Source: Alphaproteobacteria bacterium
GTDB lineage: Bacteria; Pseudomonadota; Alphaproteobacteria; Rhizobiales; Aestuariivirgaceae
Length of the DNA stretch: 17,166 nucleotides
Assembly: GCA_020441605.1 (NCBI GenBank)
Contig: JAGRLX010000267.1
Location: forward strand, 1 to 17,166
Direction: 5' to 3'
This document shows, piece by piece, positions 7,804 to 14,935 of the stretch. Each line of letters starts with the position of its first letter. Positions within the stretch are counted from its first letter, which is position 1. The translations under genes were made by a program, and so were the position numbers. The notes beneath the pieces were generated by a model. It was not told the origin of the DNA and ran no database searches. It was given only the letters and a program-made list of their open reading frames with translations.

Positions 7804-8646
7804 ATGCATTTCACAAAGCGCACATTCTTGGCTGCGGCAGCCGTGCTGGCCATGGCCATTCCCGCCGCGGCGGCCAACATGATCGGCAATTGCGAGGTGA
7901 GCGGTGAAAAGGGGTCGATTCCTATTGCCAATCCTGCAAAGCCTGGCCAACTGACCGTCGAGGTGTCATTGCCGGCGCCCATCTGGTGGAACGGCGACAC
8001 CCCGGAAGCCATCAAGGATGGTATGGAATACTGTATTGCCGCCGAGATTGCCTGGCGGGCGGGCTTCGACAAGGTCGAAGTGGTGAACGTGGGATGGGAT
8101 GCGCTCATTGCCGGCCAGACCGCCGGCTTTGATCTCGCCATGTCCGAGATTTCGATCACCGAAGACCGCAAGAAGGTGCATGACTTCTCGGTGCCCTATT
8201 TCAGCTCGGACATCGGCGTGCTGGCCCGCACCGACGCCCCGGTGGATGAAAAATCCATCAAGTCCGCCAAGGTCGGTGTTCAGCAGGCGACCACTGGCGC
8301 GGCCTTTGCTCAGGAGACGTTGGGGTTGACCGACGTGCAGGTCTATCCCGACCAGGGCGACATGTTCACGGCGTTGCGCGCCGGGCAGCTTGACGCGGCC
8401 ATGACCGATACGTCGATCGTGCTGGCGGAGGAAGTAGCCAACCCCGGCAAGGTCGCGGTCGTCGGCCAGTACAAGACGGGCGAAACCTATGGCGCCATCT
8501 ATCCGAAGGGCAACCCCAACAACGCGACCATCGACAAGATCTTCCAGTCGATCATCGACGACGGCACCATGGCCAAGCTTGGCGAGAAGTATCTGGCCGC
8601 TGCCTGGGGCAAGGATCCCGCCAGCGTTCCCTATTTCAATCCGTAA
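7804..8646 (+). CDS. Amino-acid ABC transporter substrate-binding protein (family 3)
   Basis: A 280-residue periplasmic binding protein; AGGGAGAG precedes the ATG by about 8 nt. The signal peptide has a Lys/Arg start, an Ala-rich core and likely cleavage around residue 24. The mature protein follows the polar amino-acid binding fold: GMEYCIAAEIAWRAG (73-87), GWDALIAGQTAGFDLAM (97-113), SISITEDR-like motif with Ser117 and Arg122, DFSVPYF (127-133) and the hinge strand DAAMTD ending at Asp202. By alignment from memory, Ser117, Arg122 and Asp202 correspond to the HisJ residues that hold the ligand carboxylate and amine, so an amino acid is the likely ligand; which one cannot be told. Cys30 and Cys77 could pair. 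First gene of a three-gene operon, followed by a hairpin. Confidence 0.92.
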   Translation: MHFTKRTFLAAAAVLAMAIPAAAANMIGNCEVSGEKGSIPIANPAKPGQLTVEVSLPAPIWWNGDTPEAIKDGMEYCIAAEIAWRAGFDKVEVVNVGWDALIAGQTAGFDLAMSEISITEDRKKVHDFSVPYFSSDIGVLARTDAPVDEKSIKSAKVGVQQATTGAAFAQETLGLTDVQVYPDQGDMFTALRAGQLDAAMTDTSIVLAEEVANPGKVAVVGQYKTGETYGAIYPKGNPNNATIDKIFQSIIDDGTMAKLGEKYLAAAWGKDPASVPYFNP

Positions 8647-8654
8647 CCGGCTCG

Positions 8655-8684
8655 CTCCTCCCGGCCCACATGGACCGGGAGGGG
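8655..8684 (+). promoter_or_regulatory. Intercistronic hairpin that covers the permease Shine-Dalgarno
   Basis: CCTCCCGG (8657-8664) pairs perfectly with CCGGGAGG (8675-8682), loop 10 nt; one wobble and one further pair can extend it to 8655/8684. The 3' arm contains GGGAGG, the ribosome-binding sequence for the permease GTG at 8695. Stem-loops after binding-protein genes commonly protect the upstream message and lower downstream expression. Confidence 0.65.
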
Positions 8685-8694
8685 GTCATCTGCC

Positions 8695-9849
8695 GTGACA
8701 TCGTCTCCGATTTCCACCGTCTCCCGCCGTGCCGATACTCTTGCCGCGGCGGCGCTGCTCTTCGCCATCGCCTGCGTGCTCGCGGCCTTCGGCACCGTGA
8801 CGGTCGTCCAGCGTGCACTCGACCATTTGGGTGTCAGCAGCCTGGCCTGGCAAGCGGTCTATGTCGCAGCCATTGCTGCCACCGCCTCCTTGTTCTGGCC
8901 CGCCATTCGGGCCTTGCGGTTGGCAATCCGCGCACGGGCCTCTCTCGCCACCGATGATGTCGTTGCGGCGCGCATCGATACCGCCGCATCGCGTGACTTC
9001 AGCTGGCTCACGTTTGGATGGGGTGTGTTTGCCCTTCTGGTCCTGGGCTTCATCTGCTTCGTGCTGATGAACGACGTGGCGGTCGGCAAGACTTTCTTCT
9101 TTTTGCCGCTGATGCAGGAGAAGTGGTGGCTCGTCACCAAGCAGTTCTTCATCAACAACATCTTCATCTTCGTCGTGGCCGAGATCCTGGTCCTCATCTG
9201 GGGACTGATCGTCGCGCTCGCCAGACTGATGCCCGGTCCCGCGGGCCAGCCTATCCGGGCGCTTGCCATCCTCTATTGCGATGTATTCCGCGGCCTGCCT
9301 GCCATTGTCACGCTCTATCTCATTGGCTTCGGCATCCCGACGTCGGGCCTGCCGGATCTTATCGTGCCGCCGATTGTCGGACTGTTCGTTGACCTGTCTT
9401 CGATGTCGGTCGCGGAGGCACGAGCCGCGACGCGCATTCCGGTGAGCTGGTGGTGTATCCTTGCTCTGACCCTGACCTACGGAGCCTATGTGGCTGAGGT
9501 CTATCGCGCAGGAATCAAAAGCATTCACTGGAGTCAGGTTTCGGCGGCGCGGTCTCTCGGTCTCTCCTACATGCAGACGATGCGCTACGTGATCGTGCCG
9601 CAGGCGGTGCGCCGCATCATGGCGCCTCTGCTGAATGACTTCATTGGACTCCAGAAGGACACCGCATTGGTGCAAGTTGTCGGTGTCATCGATGCCTTCA
9701 ATCAATCACGCATCATTGCGGCGAATGCCTTCAATCTGTCCGCTGTGACGGTCGTCGCCATTCTCTTCGTGCTGATCACCATTCCCCAGGCACGTTTCGT
9801 CGACAGGCTGATCGAGCGTGACAATGCCCGCATGCGGGCAGGGGGCTGA
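8695..9849 (+). CDS. Amino-acid ABC transporter permease (long form, 384 aa)
   Basis: Inner-membrane subunit of the importer. The start is GTG at 8695, 9-12 nt after GGGAGGGGG. The C-terminal part is a normal HisM/GlnP-type permease: '[18 protein letters not shown]' (154-171), [17 protein letters not shown] (195-211) and the EAA loop, which contacts the ATPase, within about 266-303 ([20 protein letters not shown], then VPQAVRR). The usual family length is 215-240 residues. Here the first 150 add two hydrophobic segments (about 15-37 and 50-71), a charged stretch (75-103) and a third segment (106-126). There is also an extra piece at 213-250 inside the permease domain. Long permeases of this kind occur in Aap-type systems, but those have two; here only one permease gene is present, so a homodimer is inferred. 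The stop is one base before the ATPase ATG. Confidence 0.9.
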   Translation: MTSSPISTVSRRADTLAAAALLFAIACVLAAFGTVTVVQRALDHLGVSSLAWQAVYVAAIAATASLFWPAIRALRLAIRARASLATDDVVAARIDTAASRDFSWLTFGWGVFALLVLGFICFVLMNDVAVGKTFFFLPLMQEKWWLVTKQFFINNIFIFVVAEILVLIWGLIVALARLMPGPAGQPIRALAILYCDVFRGLPAIVTLYLIGFGIPTSGLPDLIVPPIVGLFVDLSSMSVAEARAATRIPVSWWCILALTLTYGAYVAEVYRAGIKSIHWSQVSAARSLGLSYMQTMRYVIVPQAVRRIMAPLLNDFIGLQKDTALVQVVGVIDAFNQSRIIAANAFNLSAVTVVAILFVLITIPQARFVDRLIERDNARMRAGG

Positions 9850-9850
9850 C

Positions 9851-10594
9851 ATGGCCTTTCTCGAAATAATCGGTGTCGAAAAGGAGTTCGGCGAGGTCAA
9901 GGTGTTGCGCGGGGTGAACCTCGGTGTCGATGAGCATCAGGTCGTTTGCCTGATTGGCCCTTCGGGCTGTGGAAAATCGACGCTGCTCCGTTGCATCAAC
10001 GGGCTTGAGCCCATCCAGGGCGGCGAGATCCGGCTGGACAACGACCGTGTGTCGGGGCCCGGCGTCGATGTCAACAAGCTGCGTCAGAATGTCGGCATCG
10101 TGTTCCAGAGCTTCAATCTGTTCCCGCACATGAGCGTGCTGGAGAACGTGACTCTGGCTCCGACCAAGGTTCTCAAGGTTCGCCGTGCCGAAGCCGAAGG
10201 AAAGGCCATGGTCCTGTTGCGGCGGATAGGTCTGGAAGCAAAGGCCCATGAATATCCCGACCGGCTGTCGGGTGGACAGCAACAGCGGGTGGCAATCGTC
10301 CGTGCCCTGGCGATGGAACCCCGGGTCATGCTGCTGGACGAGATCACCTCGGCATTGGACCCCGAGCTGGTCTCCGAAGTTCTCAACATCGTGCGCGATC
10401 TGGCGGGACAAGGCATGACCATGCTGCTCGCCACCCATGAGATGGGATTTGCCAAGGAAGTGGCGTCGAAGGTCTGCTTTCTCTACGAGGGCGTTGTCCA
10501 TGAAGAGGGGCCGCCGGAGCAGATTTTCGGAGCGCCGAAGCAGGAGCGCACACGCGCCTTCCTCAAGCGGATTATCGAAGCCGGCCGGTTGTGA
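9851..10594 (+). CDS. Amino-acid ABC transporter ATP-binding protein
   Basis: A 247-residue ATPase of the GlnQ/HisP type that powers the importer from the cytoplasmic side. Motifs: Walker [10 protein letters not shown] (36-44), Q-loop Gln86 in [16 protein letters not shown], signature LSGGQQQR (139-146), Walker B VMLLDE (159-164) followed by ITSALDPE (Ile in place of the usual Pro), and the switch His196 in ATHEMGFA. The ATG at 9851 begins one base after the permease stop, and its ribosome-binding sequence (AGGGGG) lies inside the permease gene, so the two are translationally coupled. This makes equal amounts of permease and ATPase likely. Last gene of the operon. Confidence 0.94.
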   Translation: MAFLEIIGVEKEFGEVKVLRGVNLGVDEHQVVCLIGPSGCGKSTLLRCINGLEPIQGGEIRLDNDRVSGPGVDVNKLRQNVGIVFQSFNLFPHMSVLENVTLAPTKVLKVRRAEAEGKAMVLLRRIGLEAKAHEYPDRLSGGQQQRVAIVRALAMEPRVMLLDEITSALDPELVSEVLNIVRDLAGQGMTMLLATHEMGFAKEVASKVCFLYEGVVHEEGPPEQIFGAPKQERTRAFLKRIIEAGRL

Positions 10595-10618
10595 GGCGCT
10601 TTGCGCCTGCCCGTCTTT
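10594..10618 (+). terminator. Short hairpin at the end of the ABC operon
   Basis: AGGCGC (10594-10599) and GCGCCT (10603-10608) with a 3-nt T loop, overlapping the last base of the ATPase stop codon and followed by GCCCGTCTTT. Placed between convergent genes. The stem is short and the T-run poor, so this is a candidate only. Confidence 0.4.
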
Positions 10619-10629
10619 CGCCTGGTGAT

Positions 10630-11079
10630 CTAGCTATGGCGAGAGAAAACGCTGGTGGAGCCATCTCGATCGAGCAGCAGCACGTCATAGGGTTCCGTTT
10701 GGCCATCGTATTCCATGCCCGGCGAGCCGACGGGCATGCCTGGTACGATCAGTCCCGCCGCGGCTGGCCTCGAGTCAAGGAGCCTGAAAATATCGTCAGG
10801 CGGAACGTGCCCGGAAATCACGTAGCCGGCAATCTTCCCGACATGACAGGACTCGAATTGGTGTGGCACGCCATGGCGGGCGTATTCCCCCGAAAGGTCG
10901 GGCGTCGCCACCAGTTTGACCGGCAGACCAGCACGGGCCATGTGCTCCGCCCAGCCATGGCAGCAACCACATCCTTCATTATGGAAAAATGCGGGAACAT
11001 CGGCGGCCGCGGAACATGCCATCCTGGTCAGCGCCAGCAATCCAGCCGAAACAAGCAGACGGCGGTTCCATCGGGTCAT
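10630..11079 (-). CDS. DUF411 metal-binding secreted protein
   Basis: A 149-residue protein of the DUF411 family, small periplasmic proteins often found near copper-handling genes. The ATG at 11079 has TGGAGG with a 6-nt spacer. The signal peptide runs to about residue 26; Arg6-Arg7 before the hydrophobic core is a weak Tat-like pair. Family motifs are complete: the thioredoxin-like Cys cluster CGCC (37-40), Trp43, SCH (77-79) followed by GYVISGHVPPDDI, and the near-terminal PGMPVGSPGME (113-123), with Met and Cys/His residues suited to binding copper. No copper pump or oxidase gene is nearby, so the copper role is family knowledge plus inference. Divergent from the formyltransferase-like gene with 50 bases between the starts. 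Confidence 0.88.
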   Translation of the reverse strand: MTRWNRRLLVSAGLLALTRMACSAAADVPAFFHNEGCGCCHGWAEHMARAGLPVKLVATPDLSGEYARHGVPHQFESCHVGKIAGYVISGHVPPDDIFRLLDSRPAAAGLIVPGMPVGSPGMEYDGQTEPYDVLLLDRDGSTSVFSRHS

Positions 11080-11129
11080 CGCGGGCCTCCATTCATCTTT
11101 CCTCAGGGCTCTTCTACTACCGTCAAAGC

Positions 11130-11900
11130 ATGACCAAGACAAACCGGATTGCCGTTCTCACGGTTCCTTCGCCCATCTCATGGATCATCATCAACGCCGT
11201 GACAGAAAGATTCGGTCCGGTGACGGTGCTGGCTGAACAGCGGATGGGCAAGATCGAGTTGATCCGGAAGCGAATGAAGCGTCAGGGATTCATCCGGGTA
11301 TTGGGCCAGATGGGATATGTCCTGCTCCAGGCCGTGATCGACCGACGGCAGGCCCACAGGGTCGCAGAGATCAAACGCGAGATGAAACTCGACACCGAGC
11401 CAAATCCGGCCTGCGACGTCCTGCAAGTGGGTTCGGTCAATTCCATGGCCTGCAGGGCAGCGCTCGCCATGGTGAAGCCGGACGTCGTGCTGGTCATCGG
11501 GACGCGCATCATTGGCAAGGACACCCTTCGCTCGTTGGACGTTCCGGTAATCAATTCTCACGCCGGATGGAATCCGAAGTATCGCGGGCAGGCCGGCGGC
11601 TATTGGGCGCTCGCTTCAGGCGATCCGGAGTACGCCGGTGTGACGGTCCATCTCGTGGACGAGGGCGTGGATACCGGAGACATTCTCTATCAGGATCGGT
11701 TCGCAGCGACGGCCGCCGACAGCTTCTCGACCTATTATTATATCCAAGCCGGCGTCTCACGCAGGCTGGTCACCCGGGCGATCGAGGATGCTCTCGCCGG
11801 GCGGCTCAAACCCTACAAGAGCGATTTGCCATCGCAGCAGCACTTTCATCCCACTTTGTGGGGATATCTCTGGACGGCGGTTACCAAAGGGGTCTGGTAG
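11130..11900 (+). CDS. Formyltransferase-fold enzyme (PF00551-like)
   Basis: A 256-residue cytoplasmic protein. Residues 117-190 match the formyltransferase catalytic core: VINSHAGWNPKYRG gives Asn142 and His144 of the N-x-H pair, and GVTVHLVDEGVDTGDI supplies Asp181, the third catalytic residue. Enzymes of this fold move a formyl group from 10-formyltetrahydrofolate to an amine such as an amino sugar, methionyl-tRNA or a purine precursor. Length and ending exclude Fmt, which has an extra C-terminal domain, and PurN, which is shorter. Residues 30-95 form a basic helical insert. The acceptor is unknown; a sugar nucleotide or other small amine is the best guess. The ATG at 11130 fits the N-terminal strand MTKTNRIAVLTVPS but has no good ribosome-binding sequence. 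Confidence 0.8.
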   Translation: MTKTNRIAVLTVPSPISWIIINAVTERFGPVTVLAEQRMGKIELIRKRMKRQGFIRVLGQMGYVLLQAVIDRRQAHRVAEIKREMKLDTEPNPACDVLQVGSVNSMACRAALAMVKPDVVLVIGTRIIGKDTLRSLDVPVINSHAGWNPKYRGQAGGYWALASGDPEYAGVTVHLVDEGVDTGDILYQDRFAATAADSFSTYYYIQAGVSRRLVTRAIEDALAGRLKPYKSDLPSQQHFHPTLWGYLWTAVTKGVW

Positions 11901-11987
11901 GCCACGGTCGCATTGCATCCGGTTCCATAGGGTTTTGATGTCAGCGCATGCTTTCAGCCGGAGGTCCGTCAGCAATTGTTCAGGCTT

Positions 11988-12025
11988 GTGGCAGTTGTGG
12001 CAATATGGGCACATATTTCTGCCAC
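11988..12025. promoter_or_regulatory. Nested inverted repeats upstream of the OmpA-like gene
   Basis: AATATG (12002-12007) and CATATT (12012-12017) form a hairpin with a GGCA loop. Around it, TGGC (11998-12001) can pair with GCCA (12021-12024), and GTGGCAG (11988-11994) can pair with CTGCCAC (12019-12025). No T-run follows, which argues against a terminator. The rest of the 203-base gap shows nothing clear. Confidence 0.3.
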
Positions 12026-12103
12026 TTAGCTCAACCATAAGCCTGATCTCAACAGACAGGCCAATCGTTATCTTGGTGGGAACAGGACGAGACGGAGCAA
12101 ATC

Positions 12104-13897
12104 ATGAACATGAGATTGTTGACAGCCAGCTACATTTCACTCGCCCTGTTTGCGGCAGTTTCACCGACGCAGGCTCAGACTGGCGGTCAGGACGGGCGGT
12201 TTGTGGTCGCACAGGCCGAGGAGACCACGCAAGGTACAGACAGGATTGCGATTATCCAGCAGTTCCTAAGCAATTCGCGACCGGTCGCCAAGATGCCTGA
12301 CGCCCGTCTCGCGCAGCGCCTGAAGCGTGCCCGCAACCTTTCAAAGACAAAGGGACTGTCGGCCGAGCTTCGGGACGGTCTCGCCCAGGAAATAGCCCGC
12401 TTGGAAGATGAGATTGCCCGCCGCGAATCAACTAGTGGCGCGTCTCAGGCATCCACGCCCCAATCTCCTCCCGCCGAGACCATGGCCCCGGAGGCGCAGC
12501 CCGAAACCCAGACAAAAGCCCAGAAGACCGTTCCATCTGCTACGAACGCAGTCCCTGACGATGTGGCGGTGTTTCTTCAGGACAAGCGTCCACTGTCCGA
12601 ACTCAGCGTACAGGAATTGCGCAAGCGCATGCGGACAGCGCGGCAGCTTGCCCAGGGTGGCGGAATCAACAAGCAAACCCGCAAGCAGCTCCAAGACGTA
12701 GTCCGTGCAGCACGCGCCGAGCTGGATGTCCGCAACGGTGGCCAGCAGGCGCCGGGATCGGAGACGACGAGCCCTCCAGAAGAACAGACGACGCAAAATC
12801 CGCCTGCCAAGCAGGGGCAGCCCGTGCAAGGACAGCCTGAGCAAGTTGGCAACGGCGATCCCGAAGGTGCAGCCAGAGCTCTCATTGCCAGCAGCGCCAG
12901 TGCCCGCAACAAGTCCAATGCCGAGATCCGCAAACGCCTTCAGGAAATGCGCGATCTGCTCGCCTTCGGCAAGCTGTCCCCGCAAACCCGGAAGGCACTC
13001 CGGCAAACATTGGCAGAGGAGCGCTCAATCGTCCGCTCCCGCATGGGTCAGACGGCAAACGGCGAACAGCCAGGCGGCAATAACAACAATACCCAGACCG
13101 TAAACAGTCAGAACATCAACATTATCCTCAAGGACAGGCGCCCGTCGCGCGACTTGAGGGACGATGAATTGCGTCGTCGCATCCGCATCCTGCGGGAAGC
13201 CCAGCGCGATGCTCGCTATGATGAGCAGGAGCGGCGTTATTGGCGTGATATGGTCGAACTCGATCGTCGCGATCTCAATCAGCGCCTGCTTGAGCAGCGC
13301 AACCGCCGCCGCGAAGACCTGAGGATCGGCGTGAACAGCGGCAAGTTCAACTTCGACCTGGGAATGCGCTTCCGTCCGGACCGGCGGCCGCCACCCTACG
13401 TCTTCGCGGCCGAGGCCAATGAAGATGATCTTGAGGAAATCCTCGCGGCGCCACCACGTCGGGAAATCAACCGGCGCTACACGGCCGATGAGGTCAGCGA
13501 GACTCCGGAGTTGCGTGATGCCGTCGCGCGCATCGAAATCGACACAGTGAAGTTCGGCTTCGGAGAAGGTTTCCTTCGTGAGGAGGAGATCGAGAATCTC
13601 GACCGGATCGCGGAAATCATCGAGCGCATACTTGCGGCCCACCCTGGCGAAGTCTTCATGATTGAGGGACACACCGATGCCGTGGGCTCCGATGCGGCCA
13701 ATCTGTCGCTGTCGCGCGAACGTGCTCTGGCCGTGAAAAAGGCCCTTGTGAGCTATTTCGTGATCCCGCCCGAGAACCTGAAGACCGTCGGTCTTGGCGA
13801 GCGCTTCCTCAAGATCCCCACGGAAGAGGCCGAAGCCGAGAATCGCCGCGTTTCAATCGCCAGAATTACGCCTCTCGTGGGCGAGCTCGATCAATGA
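12104..13897 (+). CDS. OmpA-type peptidoglycan-binding envelope protein with four 55-residue repeats
   Basis: A 597-residue exported protein; CGGAG lies 8 nt before the ATG. The signal peptide is cleaved near residue 24 (Thr-Gln-Ala). Four helical repeats of 55 residues each align without gaps at 54-108, 157-211, 260-314 and 341-395. Arg is invariant at repeat positions 19, 24 and 37; position 16 is Leu or Ile, and RP occurs at 6-7 in three copies. Linkers between them (109-156, 212-259, 315-340) are rich in Pro, Gln, Glu, Ser and Asn. After an Arg-rich region the C-terminus (about 475-592) is an OmpA-C domain: EGHTDAVGSDAANLSLSRER with Asp525 and Arg540, which match the residues that bind peptidoglycan diaminopimelate, and ENRRVSI. 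No beta barrel is visible, so it probably anchors in the periplasm to the cell wall. Monocistronic, with its own terminator. Confidence 0.9.
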   Translation: MNMRLLTASYISLALFAAVSPTQAQTGGQDGRFVVAQAEETTQGTDRIAIIQQFLSNSRPVAKMPDARLAQRLKRARNLSKTKGLSAELRDGLAQEIARLEDEIARRESTSGASQASTPQSPPAETMAPEAQPETQTKAQKTVPSATNAVPDDVAVFLQDKRPLSELSVQELRKRMRTARQLAQGGGINKQTRKQLQDVVRAARAELDVRNGGQQAPGSETTSPPEEQTTQNPPAKQGQPVQGQPEQVGNGDPEGAARALIASSASARNKSNAEIRKRLQEMRDLLAFGKLSPQTRKALRQTLAEERSIVRSRMGQTANGEQPGGNNNNTQTVNSQNINIILKDRRPSRDLRDDELRRRIRILREAQRDARYDEQERRYWRDMVELDRRDLNQRLLEQRNRRREDLRIGVNSGKFNFDLGMRFRPDRRPPPYVFAAEANEDDLEEILAAPPRREINRRYTADEVSETPELRDAVARIEIDTVKFGFGEGFLREEEIENLDRIAEIIERILAAHPGEVFMIEGHTDAVGSDAANLSLSRERALAVKKALVSYFVIPPENLKTVGLGERFLKIPTEEAEAENRRVSIARITPLVGELDQ

Positions 13898-13909
13898 ACT
13901 GACCAACTC

Positions 13910-13938
13910 TTGCAACTGCGATGGGCCGCCGCTATAGG
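13910..13938 (+). promoter_or_regulatory. ndk: Candidate ndk promoter overlapping the upstream terminator
   Basis: TTGCAA (13910-13915, four of six), 17-nt spacer, TATAGG (13933-13938, four of six, within CTATAG). Initiation near 13945 would leave a leader of about 32 nt. The -10 lies in the loop of the terminator hairpin. No other space exists between that hairpin and ndk for a promoter. Confidence 0.35.
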
Positions 13939-13956
13939 GCGGCCCATCTGTATTTA
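13920..13956 (+). terminator. Rho-independent terminator after the OmpA-like gene
   Basis: Perfect 11-bp inverted repeat GATGGGCCGCC (13920-13930) and GGCGGCCCATC (13938-13948), 7-nt loop, then TGTATTTAT. It starts 23 bases after the stop of the OmpA-like gene and ends about 20 bases before ndk. Confidence 0.8.
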
Positions 13957-13976
13957 TGACTGACCAGAGGAACAAC

Positions 13977-14399
13977 ATGGCTATCGAACGCACCTTTTCC
14001 ATCATCAAGCCCGACGCCACCCGCCGCAATCTGACTGGCGCCATCAATGCAAAGATCGAAGGCGCCGGCCTGCGCATCATCGGTCAGAAGCGCGTCAAGT
14101 GGAACAAGGCCGATGCCGAGGCCTTCTACGCCGTTCACAAGGAACGCCCCTTCTTCAACGACCTGGTGAGCTTCATGATGTCCGGCCCCATCGTGGTCCA
14201 GGTGCTTGAGGGCGAGAATGCGGTCGCGAAGTATCGCGAGATCATGGGGGCCACCAACCCGGCCAATGCCGCAGCCGGTACGATCCGGAAGGAATTTGCG
14301 GAATCGATCGAGGCCAACTCGGTTCACGGCTCCGACAGTCCCGAGAACGCCAAGGCCGAGATCGCCCTGGTGTTCAAACCCGAAGAAATCGTAGGTTAA
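13977..14399 (+). CDS. ndk: Nucleoside diphosphate kinase
   Basis: A 140-residue cytoplasmic enzyme, the standard bacterial length, which moves the gamma phosphate of ATP to other nucleoside diphosphates through a phosphohistidine. Key residues are present: Lys11 in SIIKPDA, Arg and Thr of the nucleotide site in the middle ([11 protein letters not shown], 85-95), and the catalytic His117 in [12 protein letters not shown]. The ATG at 13977 gives the family N-terminus [14 protein letters not shown] and has AGAGGAA about 6 nt upstream; an in-frame ATG at 13956 adds seven residues not seen in the family. It follows the OmpA-like gene terminator and is followed after 8 bases by a membrane protein gene, so the two are probably cotranscribed. 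Confidence 0.97.
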   Translation: MAIERTFSIIKPDATRRNLTGAINAKIEGAGLRIIGQKRVKWNKADAEAFYAVHKERPFFNDLVSFMMSGPIVVQVLEGENAVAKYREIMGATNPANAAAGTIRKEFAESIEANSVHGSDSPENAKAEIALVFKPEEIVG

Positions 14400-14407
14400 A
14401 CACACTC

Positions 14408-14890
14408 ATGTGGGTCGCCGTCTATGTTGCGTCCATTGTTCTGGTGAACTGGCTGTTCACGGCGCTCGCGCCGTGGACAACGCCGTTCGGTGACCTCTAT
14501 CTGGCAAACGTCGTTGTCGGCTTCGTCTTCGTCCTGCGCGACTACGCCCAGCGCGAAGTGGGTCATTACGTGCTTGGCTTTACCGCCATCGCCGGTGCAT
14601 TCACTTATTTGATGGTCGATCCGGCGATCGCCCTCGCCAGCGTGACGGCTTTCCTATTGTCGGAGATGGCGGACTGGGGAGTCTATTCCTTCACCAAGCG
14701 GCCGCTTTACGAGCGAATTCTCGTCTCCAGCATCGTGGCCGTTCCATTGGATACGGTGGTGTTCCAGCATCTGGCCGGCTATCTCACGCAGGCCGCCTTC
14801 ACCACCGAAGTGGCGAGCAAGGCCATCGGCGTCGTGATCGTGTGGTATATGTTGCGGGCCCGGGACCGCAGACTGGAGCTTGCCGTCTAG
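14408..14890 (+). CDS. VUT-family (YhhQ-like) putative precursor/vitamin uptake protein
   Basis: A 160-residue integral membrane protein with five or six hydrophobic segments (about 4-20, 31-43, 55-72, 76-93, 105-122, 136-150). It matches the VUT/DUF165 family, whose characterised member YhhQ imports the queuosine precursors preQ0 and preQ1. Visible signatures are the loop VLRDYAQRE (42-50), LSEMADWGVYSF (84-95) and PLDTVVFQ (113-120), in which the Glu/Asp and Asp residues correspond to the conserved polar positions of the family. It is shorter than YhhQ, about 220 residues. No queuosine or vitamin gene and no preQ1 riboswitch is visible. It begins 8 bases after ndk, so its expression is tied to that gene. 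Family call is good; substrate is inferred. Confidence 0.8.
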   Translation: MWVAVYVASIVLVNWLFTALAPWTTPFGDLYLANVVVGFVFVLRDYAQREVGHYVLGFTAIAGAFTYLMVDPAIALASVTAFLLSEMADWGVYSFTKRPLYERILVSSIVAVPLDTVVFQHLAGYLTQAAFTTEVASKAIGVVIVWYMLRARDRRLELAV

Positions 14891-14935
14891 CGCGACGTTC
14901 CGCGGGCTAGTGGAGTTGCTTGCTCGCCCGCCGCT

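Noticed and set aside
8686..9705. Antisense reading frame (339 codons) opposite the permease
   Set aside because: The translation is a hydrophilic Asp/Arg/Gln-rich sequence mirroring the hydrophobic permease, with no motif; the permease on the plus strand is certain.
12428..13006. Antisense frame opposite the OmpA-like gene
   Set aside because: Leu/Arg-rich translation without motif, opposite a gene with signal peptide, repeats and OmpA domain.
14902..14931. GCGGGC/GCCCGC inverted repeat between the VUT and small Cys-protein genes
   Set aside because: Only 6 bp with an 18-nt loop and no T-run; in GC-rich sequence this is expected by chance.
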